A stretch of DNA of 64,000 bases from an uncultured Alistipes sp. (GCA_944321765.1 CALUMQ010000019.1:1-64000); one strand, 5' to 3'; positions 42,951 through 53,276 are shown, counted from the stretch's first letter. Translations and numbers: made by a program. Notes: generated by a model from the letters alone, not told the origin.

Positions 42951-44681
42951 ATGAAATGGAACATCCGAGCCCGTCTTGTCGAACTCCGCGTGGGGTTCCT
43001 CTCCGTTGTGCGCCGTTACCCGCTGGAGCTGCTGCTTCTGCTGGCGCTGAGCGTCATGCTGATTACCGCTCTGGAACTCGATCGGGAACCCAACGCCGCC
43101 CGCCTCATGGTCATGGGGTGGGGTGCTCTGGTACTGCTGGTTGTCAACCGACTGACTGAGCGAAGCGTCTGGCACCGCCTCTACTGGGTGGCGTGGACGC
43201 CTCTGGTTCCGCTGTTTCTCTGGCCGGGCCTCTCAGAATGGATCGGGTCGGCGCAGGCCGTCATCACGATGCTGATCCTCACGCCCCTGGCGCTGCTTGC
43301 CTGCCGGCGTGCCGTTTCGAACGACCGCTTCGTTGCCGATGTGCTGGTCTACGTGCGCTCGGCGGTACTGGCCATGCTCTTTGCCTACGTCGCTTACGGG
43401 CTCTTCGAGGCCATTCTCTGGTCGGCAGCCTATATCTTCGGATTTGCCGACGCCCGTTGGGTCGCACACCTCTCGGTCGACCTTTTGGTCGTGACGCAGT
43501 TCCTGACGGTGCCGATGCTCTTCCTGATGATGCTCGACCGTTGGGACGGAGCCCGCTTCAACGGCTCACGGATTCTGGAAGTTCTGCTGAATTACGTCGT
43601 CACTCCGGCGGTCGTTGCCTATGCCGCGATGCTCTACCTCTACCTGCTGAAGATCCTCTTTACGTGGACATTGCCCGACGGAGGCGTGGCCTACCTGGTC
43701 TTCGGCTTCACGATCACGACGCTTCTGATCAAGGCCCTTCGGCTGCTGCTCGAAAAGCGTATCCTGGAGTGGTTCTACGACCGCTTCAGCCTTGTGTCGC
43801 TGCCTCTTGTCGCCCTGTTCTGGATCGGCGTCGCCCGCCGTGTGAGTGAATACGGACTTACCGAGGCACGTATCTACCTGCTGGCCTGCGGGGTGGTGAT
43901 GACCCTTTGCATCGTGCTCTTCCTCTCGTGCCGTGCGGGGCGTTATCTTTGGGTGATTCTCTCCGCCCTGCTTGTCTTTGCTGCCGTGGCTTATCTCCCG
44001 GCCCTGAATCCCGAACATGCCGCCCTGCGGTCGCAGACCCGGCGTGCCGAGCGGATCGCCTCTTCGCTCGGACGCCTCGATACCGCGACGGGTCACCTTT
44101 CGCTGGTTCCCGCCTCACTGGCTGATACGGTGCACCGCAAGGAGTACCGTGAACTCTATGAGGCGCTGGAGTATGTCGAACGCGACAGTGCCGCATTCGC
44201 CCGCTTCGGTATCGAATCTCCGGATGCCCTTGTGCAGACGCTTCCCGAAGCGATGCACGACTACGTGCGGTGGGGGGGGACGGCGGCCGTTGCGACGGAG
44301 ATTGCGACAACATCCTCTGTTGAGGCCTATTTGCCCTACAATGCCGGGATCGAGGTCGACGGCAGCTACTCGCGCTGTTATGTCAACCTGACGGAGTGGG
44401 ATCCGTCGAGCTACTCCTTCGAGAACGATACGCTGCGCCTCCGTGTGGGTGATGAATACCCCGTGCTGGAGATTTCGGGTGCCGACGTGCTGAAACGACA
44501 ACTTGCCGTGAGCGGCTTCGACCCCTCGACGGATGTGGAACCGACCCGCGAACAGACGCTGCGCCTGCTGGACTACCGCGACGAGCACTGCCGAATCCTC
44601 TTCGAGCATATGACAATCGAGCCTCGCGACTCGGTTGGCGAAATCACTTCACTGACGGTGCACTCTCTGTGGCTGCGATGA
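42951..44681 (+). CDS. DUF4153-type integral membrane protein
   Basis: A 576-residue protein with about ten transmembrane helices in residues 20-350 and a C-terminal soluble domain (about 355-576) that begins after a final helix (LWVILSALLVFAAVAYL). This layout and ERIASSLGRLDTATGH resemble DUF4153 proteins, of unknown function. The stop overlaps the following ATG (ATGA). Confidence 0.75.
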   Translation: MKWNIRARLVELRVGFLSVVRRYPLELLLLLALSVMLITALELDREPNAARLMVMGWGALVLLVVNRLTERSVWHRLYWVAWTPLVPLFLWPGLSEWIGSAQAVITMLILTPLALLACRRAVSNDRFVADVLVYVRSAVLAMLFAYVAYGLFEAILWSAAYIFGFADARWVAHLSVDLLVVTQFLTVPMLFLMMLDRWDGARFNGSRILEVLLNYVVTPAVVAYAAMLYLYLLKILFTWTLPDGGVAYLVFGFTITTLLIKALRLLLEKRILEWFYDRFSLVSLPLVALFWIGVARRVSEYGLTEARIYLLACGVVMTLCIVLFLSCRAGRYLWVILSALLVFAAVAYLPALNPEHAALRSQTRRAERIASSLGRLDTATGHLSLVPASLADTVHRKEYRELYEALEYVERDSAAFARFGIESPDALVQTLPEAMHDYVRWGGTAAVATEIATTSSVEAYLPYNAGIEVDGSYSRCYVNLTEWDPSSYSFENDTLRLRVGDEYPVLEISGADVLKRQLAVSGFDPSTDVEPTREQTLRLLDYRDEHCRILFEHMTIEPRDSVGEITSLTVHSLWLR

Positions 44682-45259
44682 GCGAACGGACCGTAGTGCA
44701 GCATCCCGTGGTGGGTGATGTGACGCTCTCGCCGAGCCCCCGTGCCCGACGTGTCTCGATCAGCGTGCGCGTTTCGGGCGAGGTGCGGCTCACTTTCCCG
44801 CAGCGCATGTCCGCCAAACGGGCGCTGACGTTCCTCGATGCGAAGAGCGACTGGATCCTGGCCGCCCGCGAACGCATGGCGCGCAAACGGGCCGCCCTGC
44901 CTGCGACGCTTCCTCCCGCGGAGCAGAAGACGCGTATCGAGGAGCTGCGCCGGGCCGCCCGGGAGGATCTTCCGCCACGCATCGCCCGACTCTCGGCCGC
45001 TACCGGCCTGCGTTACGAAAAACTCTCGATCCGGGCTTCGCGCACGAAGTGGGGGAGCTGTTCGGGTCGCAACCACATCTCGCTGAGTTTGTTTCTGATG
45101 ACCCTTCCCGAGCCGCTGCGCGACTTTGTCATCCTGCACGAACTCTGCCACACGGTCCATCATAACCATTCGCCGCGCTTCCACGCGCTGCTCGATCGGC
45201 TGACGGGCGGCCGGGAAAAGGAGTTCAACCGCGCGCTGCGGCGCTATGCCATTCTTTGA
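44678..45259 (+). CDS. YgjP/DUF45-type zinc metallopeptidase
   Basis: A 193-residue protein with the DUF45 pattern: RRVSISVRVSGEVRLTFP at the N-terminus, SIRASRTKWGSCS in the middle, and the zincin motif HELCHTVHHNHSPRFH with the HExxH-like HELCH and a later histidine. The ATG at 44678 overlaps the DUF4153 stop. Cellular target unknown. Confidence 0.9.
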   Translation: MSERTVVQHPVVGDVTLSPSPRARRVSISVRVSGEVRLTFPQRMSAKRALTFLDAKSDWILAARERMARKRAALPATLPPAEQKTRIEELRRAAREDLPPRIARLSAATGLRYEKLSIRASRTKWGSCSGRNHISLSLFLMTLPEPLRDFVILHELCHTVHHNHSPRFHALLDRLTGGREKEFNRALRRYAIL

Positions 45260-45327
45260 CGACCGTTTCAGACGTCCAAAGGCGGATTCCCGACGCGGCA
45301 GCACCGCCTCTTCGTGTCGATAAAAAA

Positions 45328-45351
45328 AGCGCCCGGCATTTGCCGGGCGCT
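45328..45351 (-). terminator. Terminator of the 13-kb SusCD locus 2 unit
   Basis: A perfect 11-bp stem (45328-45338 with 45341-45351; the inner pair must open to form a loop) exits on the minus strand into TTTTTTT (plus-strand A7 at 45322-45328). It lies 30 bp after the last gene. Confidence 0.88.
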
Positions 45352-45380
45352 CGAAGCGTCTTTGCGCAATTGCGCCGTCG

Positions 45381-46832
45381 CTATTCGTACACGAGCGTGT
45401 AGGTGGTCTTGCTGTTCGAATCGAAAGCACCTATCAGCATGTCCTTTCCACCCGTCGTCTCCCAGTCGATCTGGGAAACATATCCGTCGTTGTCGAAGGC
45501 ATAGGTGATGGCGGGAGTCGATCCATCCATCTCCTTGAGGGTCGAGGGAAGTGCCATCGAGGGCTCTCCGGCCAGATTCAGGCAGATGGCTATCATATGG
45601 TCGGACTCGATGATGTTGATCGACTGCAGGCTGAAAATAAGTTTGGCAATGTCGATACCGAAGATGGCATTCTGTTGCGGAGCAGCATCGTAGGTGAACA
45701 TGGTCTCCCATTCGCTGCCCAGGAACTTTCCGCCATCATAGGCCAGCAGCATATAGGGGCTGTCGCTGCTGTAGTTTACACCGGTCCACATTCCCAGGGC
45801 GTCGTAGACCCAGACATACTCGTTCTCCCGTTTCTCATAGGCGACTGCAGCCTGGTCGACACGACCTTTGTCCATCGTCCATACGAACGAACGCATGTCG
45901 TCGGAACCCTCTTCGAAGATGTTGTTGGTTCCCGAGATCTTGTTGCCGTCGACCGTGAAGGAGAACCATTCTTTGCCGGTCTCCTCGTAGAACTCTTTTT
46001 TGGCGATGTTCTTCGGATTGCCGTCGGCATCGTACGTGAAGGTGTACTCGGTGACCTCTTCGCTGTCGGAGAACATCGGAAGGAATGATTCCGCAGTCTT
46101 CAGGGCCTCCTCCATCGTGGGAGCGTAGCCCATTCCCAAAAGTACTTCGGCAAGAGCTTCCAGGGTGACACCCTCATATGCTGTGACAACCTTCTTGGAG
46201 AAACCTGCCAGACGCTTGTAGACGGCCGCCGGAATATTTTCGCCGAGGACCCATTCGTAGATGCCCTGCGTGAGGATTACGTTGTACGAACCGGCCTTCA
46301 TGCCGTCGGGAATGGTGCACGAGACGCCGCTGCTCGAAAGCGCCGTCGTCAGTTCGGTTCGCGCCTTGTCGGAGGTGTTCTCCAGCGAAACAGTCATATC
46401 CTCGGAGAATCCGAGTCCTGCAATCTCCAGGGCCTGGTTCAGACGGATGGCCTCCGGCAGCACCACGTTGACTACGGGGCACTCCTTGTCGGCGGCCTTC
46501 GTCAGCGTTATCGCGCCGATCTCCCAGATTCCCTCCTGGTAGAGCACGACGGTGTAGTCGCCGGGGGTTATCGTCACGGGAACCGTTCCGGTGTATCCGG
46601 TTGCGGAGATCTGGGGATCTTCGAGTTTGGTCTCCGTGCCGTCTTCGCTCTGCAGGGCGATTTCGGCGGTTGCGGCAAATCCTTGACCGGCAATGGTCAG
46701 GGAGTTTCCGATCTCAGCCGTGGTCGGGACGCTGCACTCGACGGGACATACCGGCCCGTCATCCTCCTCATTGCAGGCTGTCGTAAGCGTCAAGGCGCCT
46801 GCCGCCAGCAGTAAAAGCCATAATTTTTTCAT
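45381..46832 (-). CDS. TIG/IPT-like lipoprotein
   Basis: A 483-residue lipoprotein (lipobox TTAC, cysteine 20). Two tandem IPT/TIG-like beta modules can be seen: residues about 34-110 (GNSLTIAGQGFAATAEIAL) and about 118-200 (NQALEIAGLGFSEDMTVSL). The rest is Tyr/Asp-rich beta structure (EYTFTYDADGNPKNIAKK) of unknown type. It is the last gene of the locus, 57 bp after the TlpA gene. It may bind substrate or the SusCD complex on the cell surface. Confidence 0.75.
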   Translation of the reverse strand: MKKLWLLLLAAGALTLTTACNEEDDGPVCPVECSVPTTAEIGNSLTIAGQGFAATAEIALQSEDGTETKLEDPQISATGYTGTVPVTITPGDYTVVLYQEGIWEIGAITLTKAADKECPVVNVVLPEAIRLNQALEIAGLGFSEDMTVSLENTSDKARTELTTALSSSGVSCTIPDGMKAGSYNVILTQGIYEWVLGENIPAAVYKRLAGFSKKVVTAYEGVTLEALAEVLLGMGYAPTMEEALKTAESFLPMFSDSEEVTEYTFTYDADGNPKNIAKKEFYEETGKEWFSFTVDGNKISGTNNIFEEGSDDMRSFVWTMDKGRVDQAAVAYEKRENEYVWVYDALGMWTGVNYSSDSPYMLLAYDGGKFLGSEWETMFTYDAAPQQNAIFGIDIAKLIFSLQSINIIESDHMIAICLNLAGEPSMALPSTLKEMDGSTPAITYAFDNDGYVSQIDWETTGGKDMLIGAFDSNSKTTYTLVYE

Positions 46833-46888
46833 GGTAACAGGGGTTTAGGTTAAACAATAAATTATTTGGGGTTTTATTCATCCGTAAC

Positions 46889-48247
46889 TCATAAATCCAG
46901 TTTTTCGAGATATGTTTCGATCCCCTCCGACGAGGGTCTCAGCATGTCGGCCTGCACGATGTGCCCCTGCTTGTCGAGGAGGATGAATCGCGGAATGCTC
47001 TCCACGCCATAATCCTCCGCGAAGCTGCTCGACGGATCGAGCCGGAGCTGCAATCCCGGGAGCTGCTCCTCGTCGAGGGCCTTCTCCCAGGCGCTGCGGT
47101 CGTTGTCGACCGAGAGCCCGAGGAAGAGGATCTCGCGTCCCGCGAAGCGTTCGGCCAGCCGTTTCAGATGAGGCAACTCCCGTTTGCAGGGCCCGCACCA
47201 CGAGGCCCAGAGGTCGATGTAGAGGTATTTGCCGCGCAGATCGGCCAGCGTGTAGGTGCGTCCCGAGCGGTCCGAAGCCGAGAAGTCCGGCGAGGGACGT
47301 CCTGCTGCCGTGAGATCGTGACGGGCGATCTCGGCCTGATAGTCGGCGCGCATGCGGGGATCGGTGAGATAGGTGTTGGCGAGGTTCTGCAGCTCTTCAG
47401 TGCCGCGGATTCCCGAGACTTGAAGGTATTCGAGGGCCAGCGAGCGTATCATGGCCTGCTTGACGCGTCCTTCGGGGAACTTCTCGCCGATGTAGCGCAT
47501 CGTCGCCACGGTGCGTTTGTAGGAGGAGTTGTCGAGATCGGCACCCTCCTCGCGCAGCAGCAGCGGAATTCCGAATCGCAGGAAATCCCGGTATTCGGGA
47601 ACGTCGGCGAGCTCTTCATGCACGACGACCAGCTTGCGCACGGAGTCGGTCAGGGCGGTTCCGGCCCGGAATGTCGTGTCGCCGCACATCATGCGGTGTC
47701 CCATTTCGTAGACCAGCATCGGCTGTGCATAGGCATAGCGCAGCCGCAGCCGTTCGATCCGCGCGAAGTCCGGACAGAGCGAGTCGAGGCCTCGGGCCTC
47801 CATGAGGCGGACGATGCCGTCGGCGCGCTCCTGCAGGCCCCGGGCAAACTCCTCCCACGACAGTTCGTAGGAGGGTGCCTCGGTGAGGACCGTCGAGCGC
47901 AGATAGTCGTTTGCCGCGCGGTTCGCACCCTCCACCTCCAGGCTTTCCGTGAAACGCAGGCCGTCGAAACGGGCCCGAGCGCCGTCTCCGCGCTGGAGGA
48001 AGATCGGACGGGACTGCTCCCCGTAGACGAGCTGTCCATAGATATATTCGACGTCGGGCAGCGAGATGGTGGCCCGGCCCTGCTTGTCGAGTTCGGCGGT
48101 GTAGGCGGTGGTTCGGTCGACGAGGATCGCGACGTTCGAAAGCGTCGGATTCGCGACCTCGACCTCGAGCGACGTCTCCGAGGACCGCTGCGGCGTGCAG
48201 GCTCCGCAGAGGAGAGCCGACAGCACTAGGATCAATGATTTTTTCAT
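46889..48247 (-). CDS. TlpA-family thioredoxin-like lipoprotein (locus 2, distal)
   Basis: A 452-residue lipoprotein (lipobox CGAC, cysteine 17) with an N-terminal beta domain, a long helical middle (about 110-300) and a C-terminal thioredoxin fold containing WASWCGPC (C351, C354) and SIPRFILLD. I chose the ATG at 48247, where the signal peptide begins; the TTG at 48262 is unlikely. It lies 18 bp after another TlpA-like gene. Confidence 0.9.
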   Translation of the reverse strand: MKKSLILVLSALLCGACTPQRSSETSLEVEVANPTLSNVAILVDRTTAYTAELDKQGRATISLPDVEYIYGQLVYGEQSRPIFLQRGDGARARFDGLRFTESLEVEGANRAANDYLRSTVLTEAPSYELSWEEFARGLQERADGIVRLMEARGLDSLCPDFARIERLRLRYAYAQPMLVYEMGHRMMCGDTTFRAGTALTDSVRKLVVVHEELADVPEYRDFLRFGIPLLLREEGADLDNSSYKRTVATMRYIGEKFPEGRVKQAMIRSLALEYLQVSGIRGTEELQNLANTYLTDPRMRADYQAEIARHDLTAAGRPSPDFSASDRSGRTYTLADLRGKYLYIDLWASWCGPCKRELPHLKRLAERFAGREILFLGLSVDNDRSAWEKALDEEQLPGLQLRLDPSSSFAEDYGVESIPRFILLDKQGHIVQADMLRPSSEGIETYLEKLDL

Positions 48248-48265
48248 GTTCTGATATCTCAACCG

Positions 48266-49411
48266 TTATTTGTCAAACATTGTTTCGAGATCGGCTCCGA
48301 GCCATCCGCCGCGAGCATCCAGACGCACGATCCGTCCCTGTCCGTCGACAAGGATCGACGTCGGCACCGATCCCGTTTCGAAGGCCCTGAAGCTCTCGCG
48401 CTGAGCGTCGTTGAACTGCCTCCAGGGCATCTTCTCCTCTTCGAGGGCGCCGGTCCATGCATCGTGGTGCTTGTCGACCGATATCCCGATGATGTCGAAT
48501 CCCTTCGAATGATATTGTGCATACGCCTCGCGCAGATAGGGAATGTCGTCGCGGCACGGTGAGCACCACGAGGCCCACACCTCCACAAGCGTGCAGCCCT
48601 GCGAATGCAGCAACTCACGCAGACGATGCTTCGAGCCCTGCGCATCGACCACCTCCAGATCGGGGAGCAGCTCGCCGCCGATCATCTTCTTGCTCCGAAG
48701 CCGCTCTTCGAGATATTGTCCGGCAGCCGAGGCGCGGAGCCTGGGGTCGATCGTCGCGAAGAGCCCGGCGAGCGAGTCGCGCGACGGGGCGGCATGACTT
48801 CCGAGCACTTCGCCAAAAAGTTGCAGACTGACACCCGAACAGGGGTGACTTCTCACATAGTCGAGTTTGCGGGCGAGGATCTGACTGTCGATCTGCGAGA
48901 GCCTCCGGGCCAGGTCAATGCCGGCCTGCCTGTCGGCACGATGGTAAAAGGTCTCGACGTACTGGTCGAATAGCTTGTCGTACTCACCGCTCTGCGGCTC
49001 CAACTCCTGCCGGAATGCCTGCAGGGCCTGCTGCGAGGCTCCTCCCGAGAAGATGAACCGTTGCCCTTTGGGGCTGGCTTCGCAACGGGCCGACACCTCC
49101 GTGCTGTCGAGCAGCACTTCAAACGTGACCTGCGTTCCGCGGGATGAATGGTCGTTCGGGTCGAGATAGATGACGCCCCGACAACGGCGTGGGGTCTCCA
49201 GTTCACCCTGCATCCGGAACCGGCCGTTGGCGATGATCGCGCTGTCGAGCGGCTCGGCTTCTCCGGCGTCGATGGCGTAGAGCACCACGCTCTTTCCCTC
49301 CCACACTTCGGGAACCTCGCCCGAGAGCGTGTACCCCTGTCGGGACGAACAAGCCGAGGCTGCGAGTCCTGCGGCGACGGCCAGCGCCGTTTTTGCTATC
49401 GTTTGTTTCAT
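48266..49411 (-). CDS. DUF4369 / TlpA-like thioredoxin lipoprotein (locus 2, proximal)
   Basis: A 381-residue lipoprotein (lipobox ASAC, cysteine 21). Residues about 25-115 form a DUF4369-like domain (YTLSGEVPEVWEGKSVVLY), then a helical linker and a thioredoxin domain with the variant active site WASWCSPC (C283, C286) and GSVPTSILVDG. The CSPC dipeptide differs from the CGPC of the two other TlpA proteins in the window, which should shift its redox potential. It lies 32 bp after the PKD-like gene. Confidence 0.9.
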   Translation of the reverse strand: MKQTIAKTALAVAAGLAASACSSRQGYTLSGEVPEVWEGKSVVLYAIDAGEAEPLDSAIIANGRFRMQGELETPRRCRGVIYLDPNDHSSRGTQVTFEVLLDSTEVSARCEASPKGQRFIFSGGASQQALQAFRQELEPQSGEYDKLFDQYVETFYHRADRQAGIDLARRLSQIDSQILARKLDYVRSHPCSGVSLQLFGEVLGSHAAPSRDSLAGLFATIDPRLRASAAGQYLEERLRSKKMIGGELLPDLEVVDAQGSKHRLRELLHSQGCTLVEVWASWCSPCRDDIPYLREAYAQYHSKGFDIIGISVDKHHDAWTGALEEEKMPWRQFNDAQRESFRAFETGSVPTSILVDGQGRIVRLDARGGWLGADLETMFDK

Positions 49412-49443
49412 AATCGTTCGGTCATTATATGTATCTGTGTGAG

Positions 49444-51009
49444 TTACTTGAGCATCTCCCGGTAGGTGATGTCAACGATGCGCCCCAGCCCCGTATGCAC
49501 CTCGGGCTCCACGCGGCTGAAATCGCCGTTGGAGTCAAAACCCTCGTAGATCCGCAACGTGCCGGCCTCGCCCTTCACGCTTCCGACAACGAGGTCGTAC
49601 GAGCGGTTGGCATTCTCATTGTATTGGTAGATGTTGAATTTCATGCAGGTGATCTGCTCTCCGGGGAGTGAGATCTGCCGCGAGGTCTGCACGGGACTCT
49701 GCGTGAGATCCACGGCATAGACCGTCCCGCCGACGGCATAGTACATCATGCTGCGCAGGGAGCTGAATGCGAACTGCGAGGCGCGGTCAATCTCCGGACA
49801 GGCCGAGAGATCTGCCCACGCTGATCGTCCCAGGGCGAAGGCGGGCCCTCCGAGACTGACGGCACTCCACAACTCTCCGAGTTGGGTTCCGTAGAGCGAG
49901 AACTCCTCGCCGTCGCGCAGCACCGTGTAGGTGATTCCCGTTCCGGTGTTGTTGGGGTCGTATTTCGTATTCTCCATCCACACGAACTCCTTGCCCTGGG
50001 GGAAGGTTTCGAAGGCCGATCCGATCACGGTTCCGCCGTTGTCCATCTCTGCGAGGAGCGTCACCAGGTCGTTCATTTCGTGCAGGGCGTCGTAACCGCC
50101 CACGTCGGAGCTCCGCAGATTGGGGGCGTACCCCACGAAACGCTTGTTATCCAGATCATAGAGCATGGCGACGGGAACCACGATATACTGCGTGGAGATA
50201 TTCGTTCCGATGACCGGAGCGGCATGGAACGCCGCTTCGGTGATGGGGCCGAAGAGTCCTACGCCCACCATGCACTCGGCATAGTAGATCTTTCCGTCGC
50301 AGGCCATCATCTTGGCGGCCGTCACATCGGTGATGGCTTCGGGGGCGGGGTTGTCCGAGTTCCCCATTTCGTACTGCAGCCGGTACTCCTCCTTCCACTC
50401 GAAACCGCTGCGTCCCAAACGCGTAGCGCCGTCACCCGTGAGCAGATAATAGGGCGACTCGCTGTCGGCGAAACGCGACCACTGGATGCGGTAGGGGTTC
50501 CGCAGCTCAGGCATGCCGTTTCCCTTCAGCACGTCGAGGTAGGTCTCTCCGGTGACCTTCGAGACCATGTCCAGCCGGGCTCTGTTCTCCGATCCGTCGG
50601 CACAGAGGACCATCCACCCTTCGGAGGTCGATTCACTCACCTGCAGGTTGTATTCCGCCTGCCAGAATACTCCCGAAGCACGCTCTATGACACGGAAAAT
50701 CAGCTGATAACTCCCGGGCAGGAGCTCCACCGTGTAATCCAGGTCACGGGTTTCGGCCAGGAGCGTCATCGTGGGGTTGTCGTTCTGCGAGAGCGCCCGC
50801 CACTCGAAGGTGTAGTCACTTTCGGGGAATTCGTGTTCTCCCAGATCGGGCCGAAGCTCCAGACGGCTGTGCGTCAACACGGCAATGTCGGACTCGATGC
50901 CCGAAATGACGGGCTCCTTCAGCTCATGGTAATCGTAGTTTCCCAGGTCCTGGGCGCACGAGAGCAGCAGAATCCCTGCGCCGACCGCTATCCATTTTGT
51001 AAAATTCAT
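49444..51009 (-). CDS. PKD-like family lipoprotein (locus 2)
   Basis: A 521-residue lipoprotein (cysteine 18 in LLLSC). After the lipobox NYDYHELKEPVISGIE introduces a PKD-like beta domain (YTFEWRALSQND, LDYTVELLPGSYQLIFRV), followed by a large beta-propeller-like region. PKD-like lipoproteins regularly accompany SusCD and DUF4843 genes in this phylum. I start it at ATG 51009 rather than GTG 51018. The gap to the DUF4843 gene is 24 bp. Confidence 0.87.
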   Translation of the reverse strand: MNFTKWIAVGAGILLLSCAQDLGNYDYHELKEPVISGIESDIAVLTHSRLELRPDLGEHEFPESDYTFEWRALSQNDNPTMTLLAETRDLDYTVELLPGSYQLIFRVIERASGVFWQAEYNLQVSESTSEGWMVLCADGSENRARLDMVSKVTGETYLDVLKGNGMPELRNPYRIQWSRFADSESPYYLLTGDGATRLGRSGFEWKEEYRLQYEMGNSDNPAPEAITDVTAAKMMACDGKIYYAECMVGVGLFGPITEAAFHAAPVIGTNISTQYIVVPVAMLYDLDNKRFVGYAPNLRSSDVGGYDALHEMNDLVTLLAEMDNGGTVIGSAFETFPQGKEFVWMENTKYDPNNTGTGITYTVLRDGEEFSLYGTQLGELWSAVSLGGPAFALGRSAWADLSACPEIDRASQFAFSSLRSMMYYAVGGTVYAVDLTQSPVQTSRQISLPGEQITCMKFNIYQYNENANRSYDLVVGSVKGEAGTLRIYEGFDSNGDFSRVEPEVHTGLGRIVDITYREMLK

Positions 51010-51033
51010 CGTTTTCACGTTGTGAGGGAGTTT

Positions 51034-51792
51034 TTAAGCGAAAGAGAGCGGGTTCCCGGCACTGTCGAACGCCCGTTCGTCATAGGGCTGTCCGGCTTCG
51101 CGCAGCCGCACCTGGTCGTCGACATAGGTAACCATCTTGCTCTGAATGTACATCCATTTGGCCGAGGAGATCTTTCCCTCCTCGTTGAAGTCCGCGCGGG
51201 CGATCTGCATCACGTCGCAGATGAGTTCGAACTTCTGTTGCGAGAACTCTCCGACGAACAGCGAGCGCCAGCCTGCGGGGGGAGCCGTGAACTGGTCGGA
51301 AAAGTAGATCGTATAGCGGACTGTCGAGACGGTATCGCCTCCCGACTGAACCTGCTCGGTGAAGGGGATGCAGAAGTCGTCGTTCGCGGCGAGTTCGACG
51401 ATCAGCCGTTTTGTCTGGGTTTTCAGCGCCTCGGTGCGGTAGAGTGTGACGGGGAAGTCGAAGTAGGTGGCTTCGGCGGGCAGTACAGCTTCCTCGGAGA
51501 CCGTATAGTCGATCCCTTCGGTGGCATCGGGCGAGGAGATGTTCAGATTCACCGGCCGCGGTGACGGGGAGGTGCGTCCCAGAAGCTGGATGCGTACGGG
51601 GACCTCCAGCACGTCGCGATCCTCATAGATGAACGTATAGGAGGCCGTATCGGCGATCATTCCGTTGTTCTGCTGGTTGTTGAAGTAGACCCCCTCGATG
51701 CGCTCGAAGTGCCGCGGAAGACTCTCCTGACACGCCGATGCCAGGAGCATCAGAACGGGAATCGCAAGTATCGCATGTTTTTTCATGATCAT
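51034..51792 (-). CDS. DUF4843-family lipoprotein (locus 2)
   Basis: A 252-residue lipoprotein (lipobox ASAC, cysteine 21) with the DUF4843 features: EGVYFNNQQNNG, SYTFIYEDRDVLEVPVRIQL, and VEGIDY-like EGIDYTVSEEAVLPA. It is Ig-like beta structure without catalytic residues. It sits 4 bp after SusD and is expected to be a surface accessory of the SusCD complex. ATG 51786 is an alternative start. Confidence 0.85.
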   Translation of the reverse strand: MIMKKHAILAIPVLMLLASACQESLPRHFERIEGVYFNNQQNNGMIADTASYTFIYEDRDVLEVPVRIQLLGRTSPSPRPVNLNISSPDATEGIDYTVSEEAVLPAEATYFDFPVTLYRTEALKTQTKRLIVELAANDDFCIPFTEQVQSGGDTVSTVRYTIYFSDQFTAPPAGWRSLFVGEFSQQKFELICDVMQIARADFNEEGKISSAKWMYIQSKMVTYVDDQVRLREAGQPYDERAFDSAGNPLSFA

Positions 51793-51796
51793 GATC

Positions 51797-53257
51797 TTAT
51801 TGAATGTTGTCGGTTTCGGAGTCGGGCAGGGGCACGACGAATACGTTGCTGCTCGGCAGGGTGTTCTGGTTCGACGTTGCCGAGCGGATGATCGTCGTGA
51901 AGAGCCGCTTGTAGAGGTAGAAGAGCTGACCTTCGCCGTAGAGCTCGCGGATGTACTCGTAGATGAGCTGTTCCTGGGTCAGCGAGCTGAGCGAGGTGCT
52001 GATGCCCCGGTGGAGCCGCAGCATGTTGACATACGAGACGCCGTTTTCGAGTACGTCGGACTGCGCTTCGGCCGCAATGAGATACATCTCGCCGAGTCGC
52101 AGCATGGGAATCATGGTATTCTCGATCGATCCGGAGTTCTCCATGTCGGCATATTTGTAGAAGTATCGGTTGGCGCCCGAGGTGCTCCACACTGCGCGGT
52201 TGCGGTAGTCGTCCTGATAGCCACCCGTGGTCTGTCCGCCGCCGAAGATCACCTGACTGATGAGCGCCGACTCCATTTTGAAGACGAAGGTCGTGCGCGA
52301 GGGGCTGAAATAGTCGAGAAAGATCTGGTTGCGGTTGTTGTGCGAGAGTGCGAAGAGCACCTCCGAGGAGAAGATCCGGTCGGGGTCGTCCGTTCCGACG
52401 ACCGCGGTGCGCTCCACGAAGGGGAAGATGCCCTTGTCGGCGGCCCGTATCACCTCCAACGCACGGTCGAAGGCTTCGCGCCGGTTTCCGGCGTAGAGCT
52501 GTACGCGTGCTTCGAGAGCCGTTACGGCGTAGTAGTTCAGCCGCAGGGCGCGGTAGCGGAGGAACGACGAACTTCCGCTGGGATCGGCACTCATGAGCGT
52601 ACCCTGCGTGATGACGGGGTCGTTGGCCAGTTCGGTCCGGGTCCGGGCCAGATCCGTGAGGATCCGTGCGATCACTTCACTGGCCGGGAGCTGCGGTTCG
52701 GGAGTTGTCGTACGGGAGGTGTAGTAGGGGATCGCGAGGTCGTCGGGACGCTGCGAATAGACGGGGCCGAAGATTCTCAGCATGTCGAAATGCAGCATGG
52801 CACGCAGGGCCAGGGCCTCGCCGCGGATGATGGCGGCATGTCCCGCCGCGAAGAGCGCTTCGCGGCCTTCGAGCCCTTCGAGGAGCTTGTTGCAGTTCAG
52901 AATCAGCGAATAGGCCTTGTTCCACGTAGCGTCGAGCCGGTCGCGCCAGTAGTCGCTGGCGTAGTCGTATCGTTTCAGATCGGGGTAGTTGCCCCATTTC
53001 ACGGCGTCGTCGCCGATTTCGTAGGCTCCGCCCATCACCTCGATCATCTCGGGCCCGAGGGCTCCGCCGTAGAGATCCGTGGCGCAGAGCTCGATGTAGA
53101 TGCCGTTGAGGAGTTTCTGAAAGCCCTCTTCCGAACTGAAGAGCTGCTCTTCGGAGATCTGGTCATAGGGCTGGACGTCGAGCCAGCTGCTGCATCCGCT
53201 GCCGAGGGTTGCCGCGGCGGCGATCATACAAGTCGTTATGATGTGTTTCATGTTCAT
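51797..53257 (-). CDS. SusD/RagB-family lipoprotein (locus 2)
   Basis: A 486-residue surface lipoprotein (lipobox SGC, cysteine 22) with the typical start CSSWLDVQPYDQISEEQLF and the helical core (IIRGEALALRAMLHFDMLRIFGP). The region RLGEMYLIAAEAQ is typical of SusD TPR helices. It follows SusC by 19 bp. Confidence 0.94.
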   Translation of the reverse strand: MNMKHIITTCMIAAAATLGSGCSSWLDVQPYDQISEEQLFSSEEGFQKLLNGIYIELCATDLYGGALGPEMIEVMGGAYEIGDDAVKWGNYPDLKRYDYASDYWRDRLDATWNKAYSLILNCNKLLEGLEGREALFAAGHAAIIRGEALALRAMLHFDMLRIFGPVYSQRPDDLAIPYYTSRTTTPEPQLPASEVIARILTDLARTRTELANDPVITQGTLMSADPSGSSSFLRYRALRLNYYAVTALEARVQLYAGNRREAFDRALEVIRAADKGIFPFVERTAVVGTDDPDRIFSSEVLFALSHNNRNQIFLDYFSPSRTTFVFKMESALISQVIFGGGQTTGGYQDDYRNRAVWSTSGANRYFYKYADMENSGSIENTMIPMLRLGEMYLIAAEAQSDVLENGVSYVNMLRLHRGISTSLSSLTQEQLIYEYIRELYGEGQLFYLYKRLFTTIIRSATSNQNTLPSSNVFVVPLPDSETDNIQ

Positions 53258-53276
53258 CGGAGTTTGGAGTGAAGGA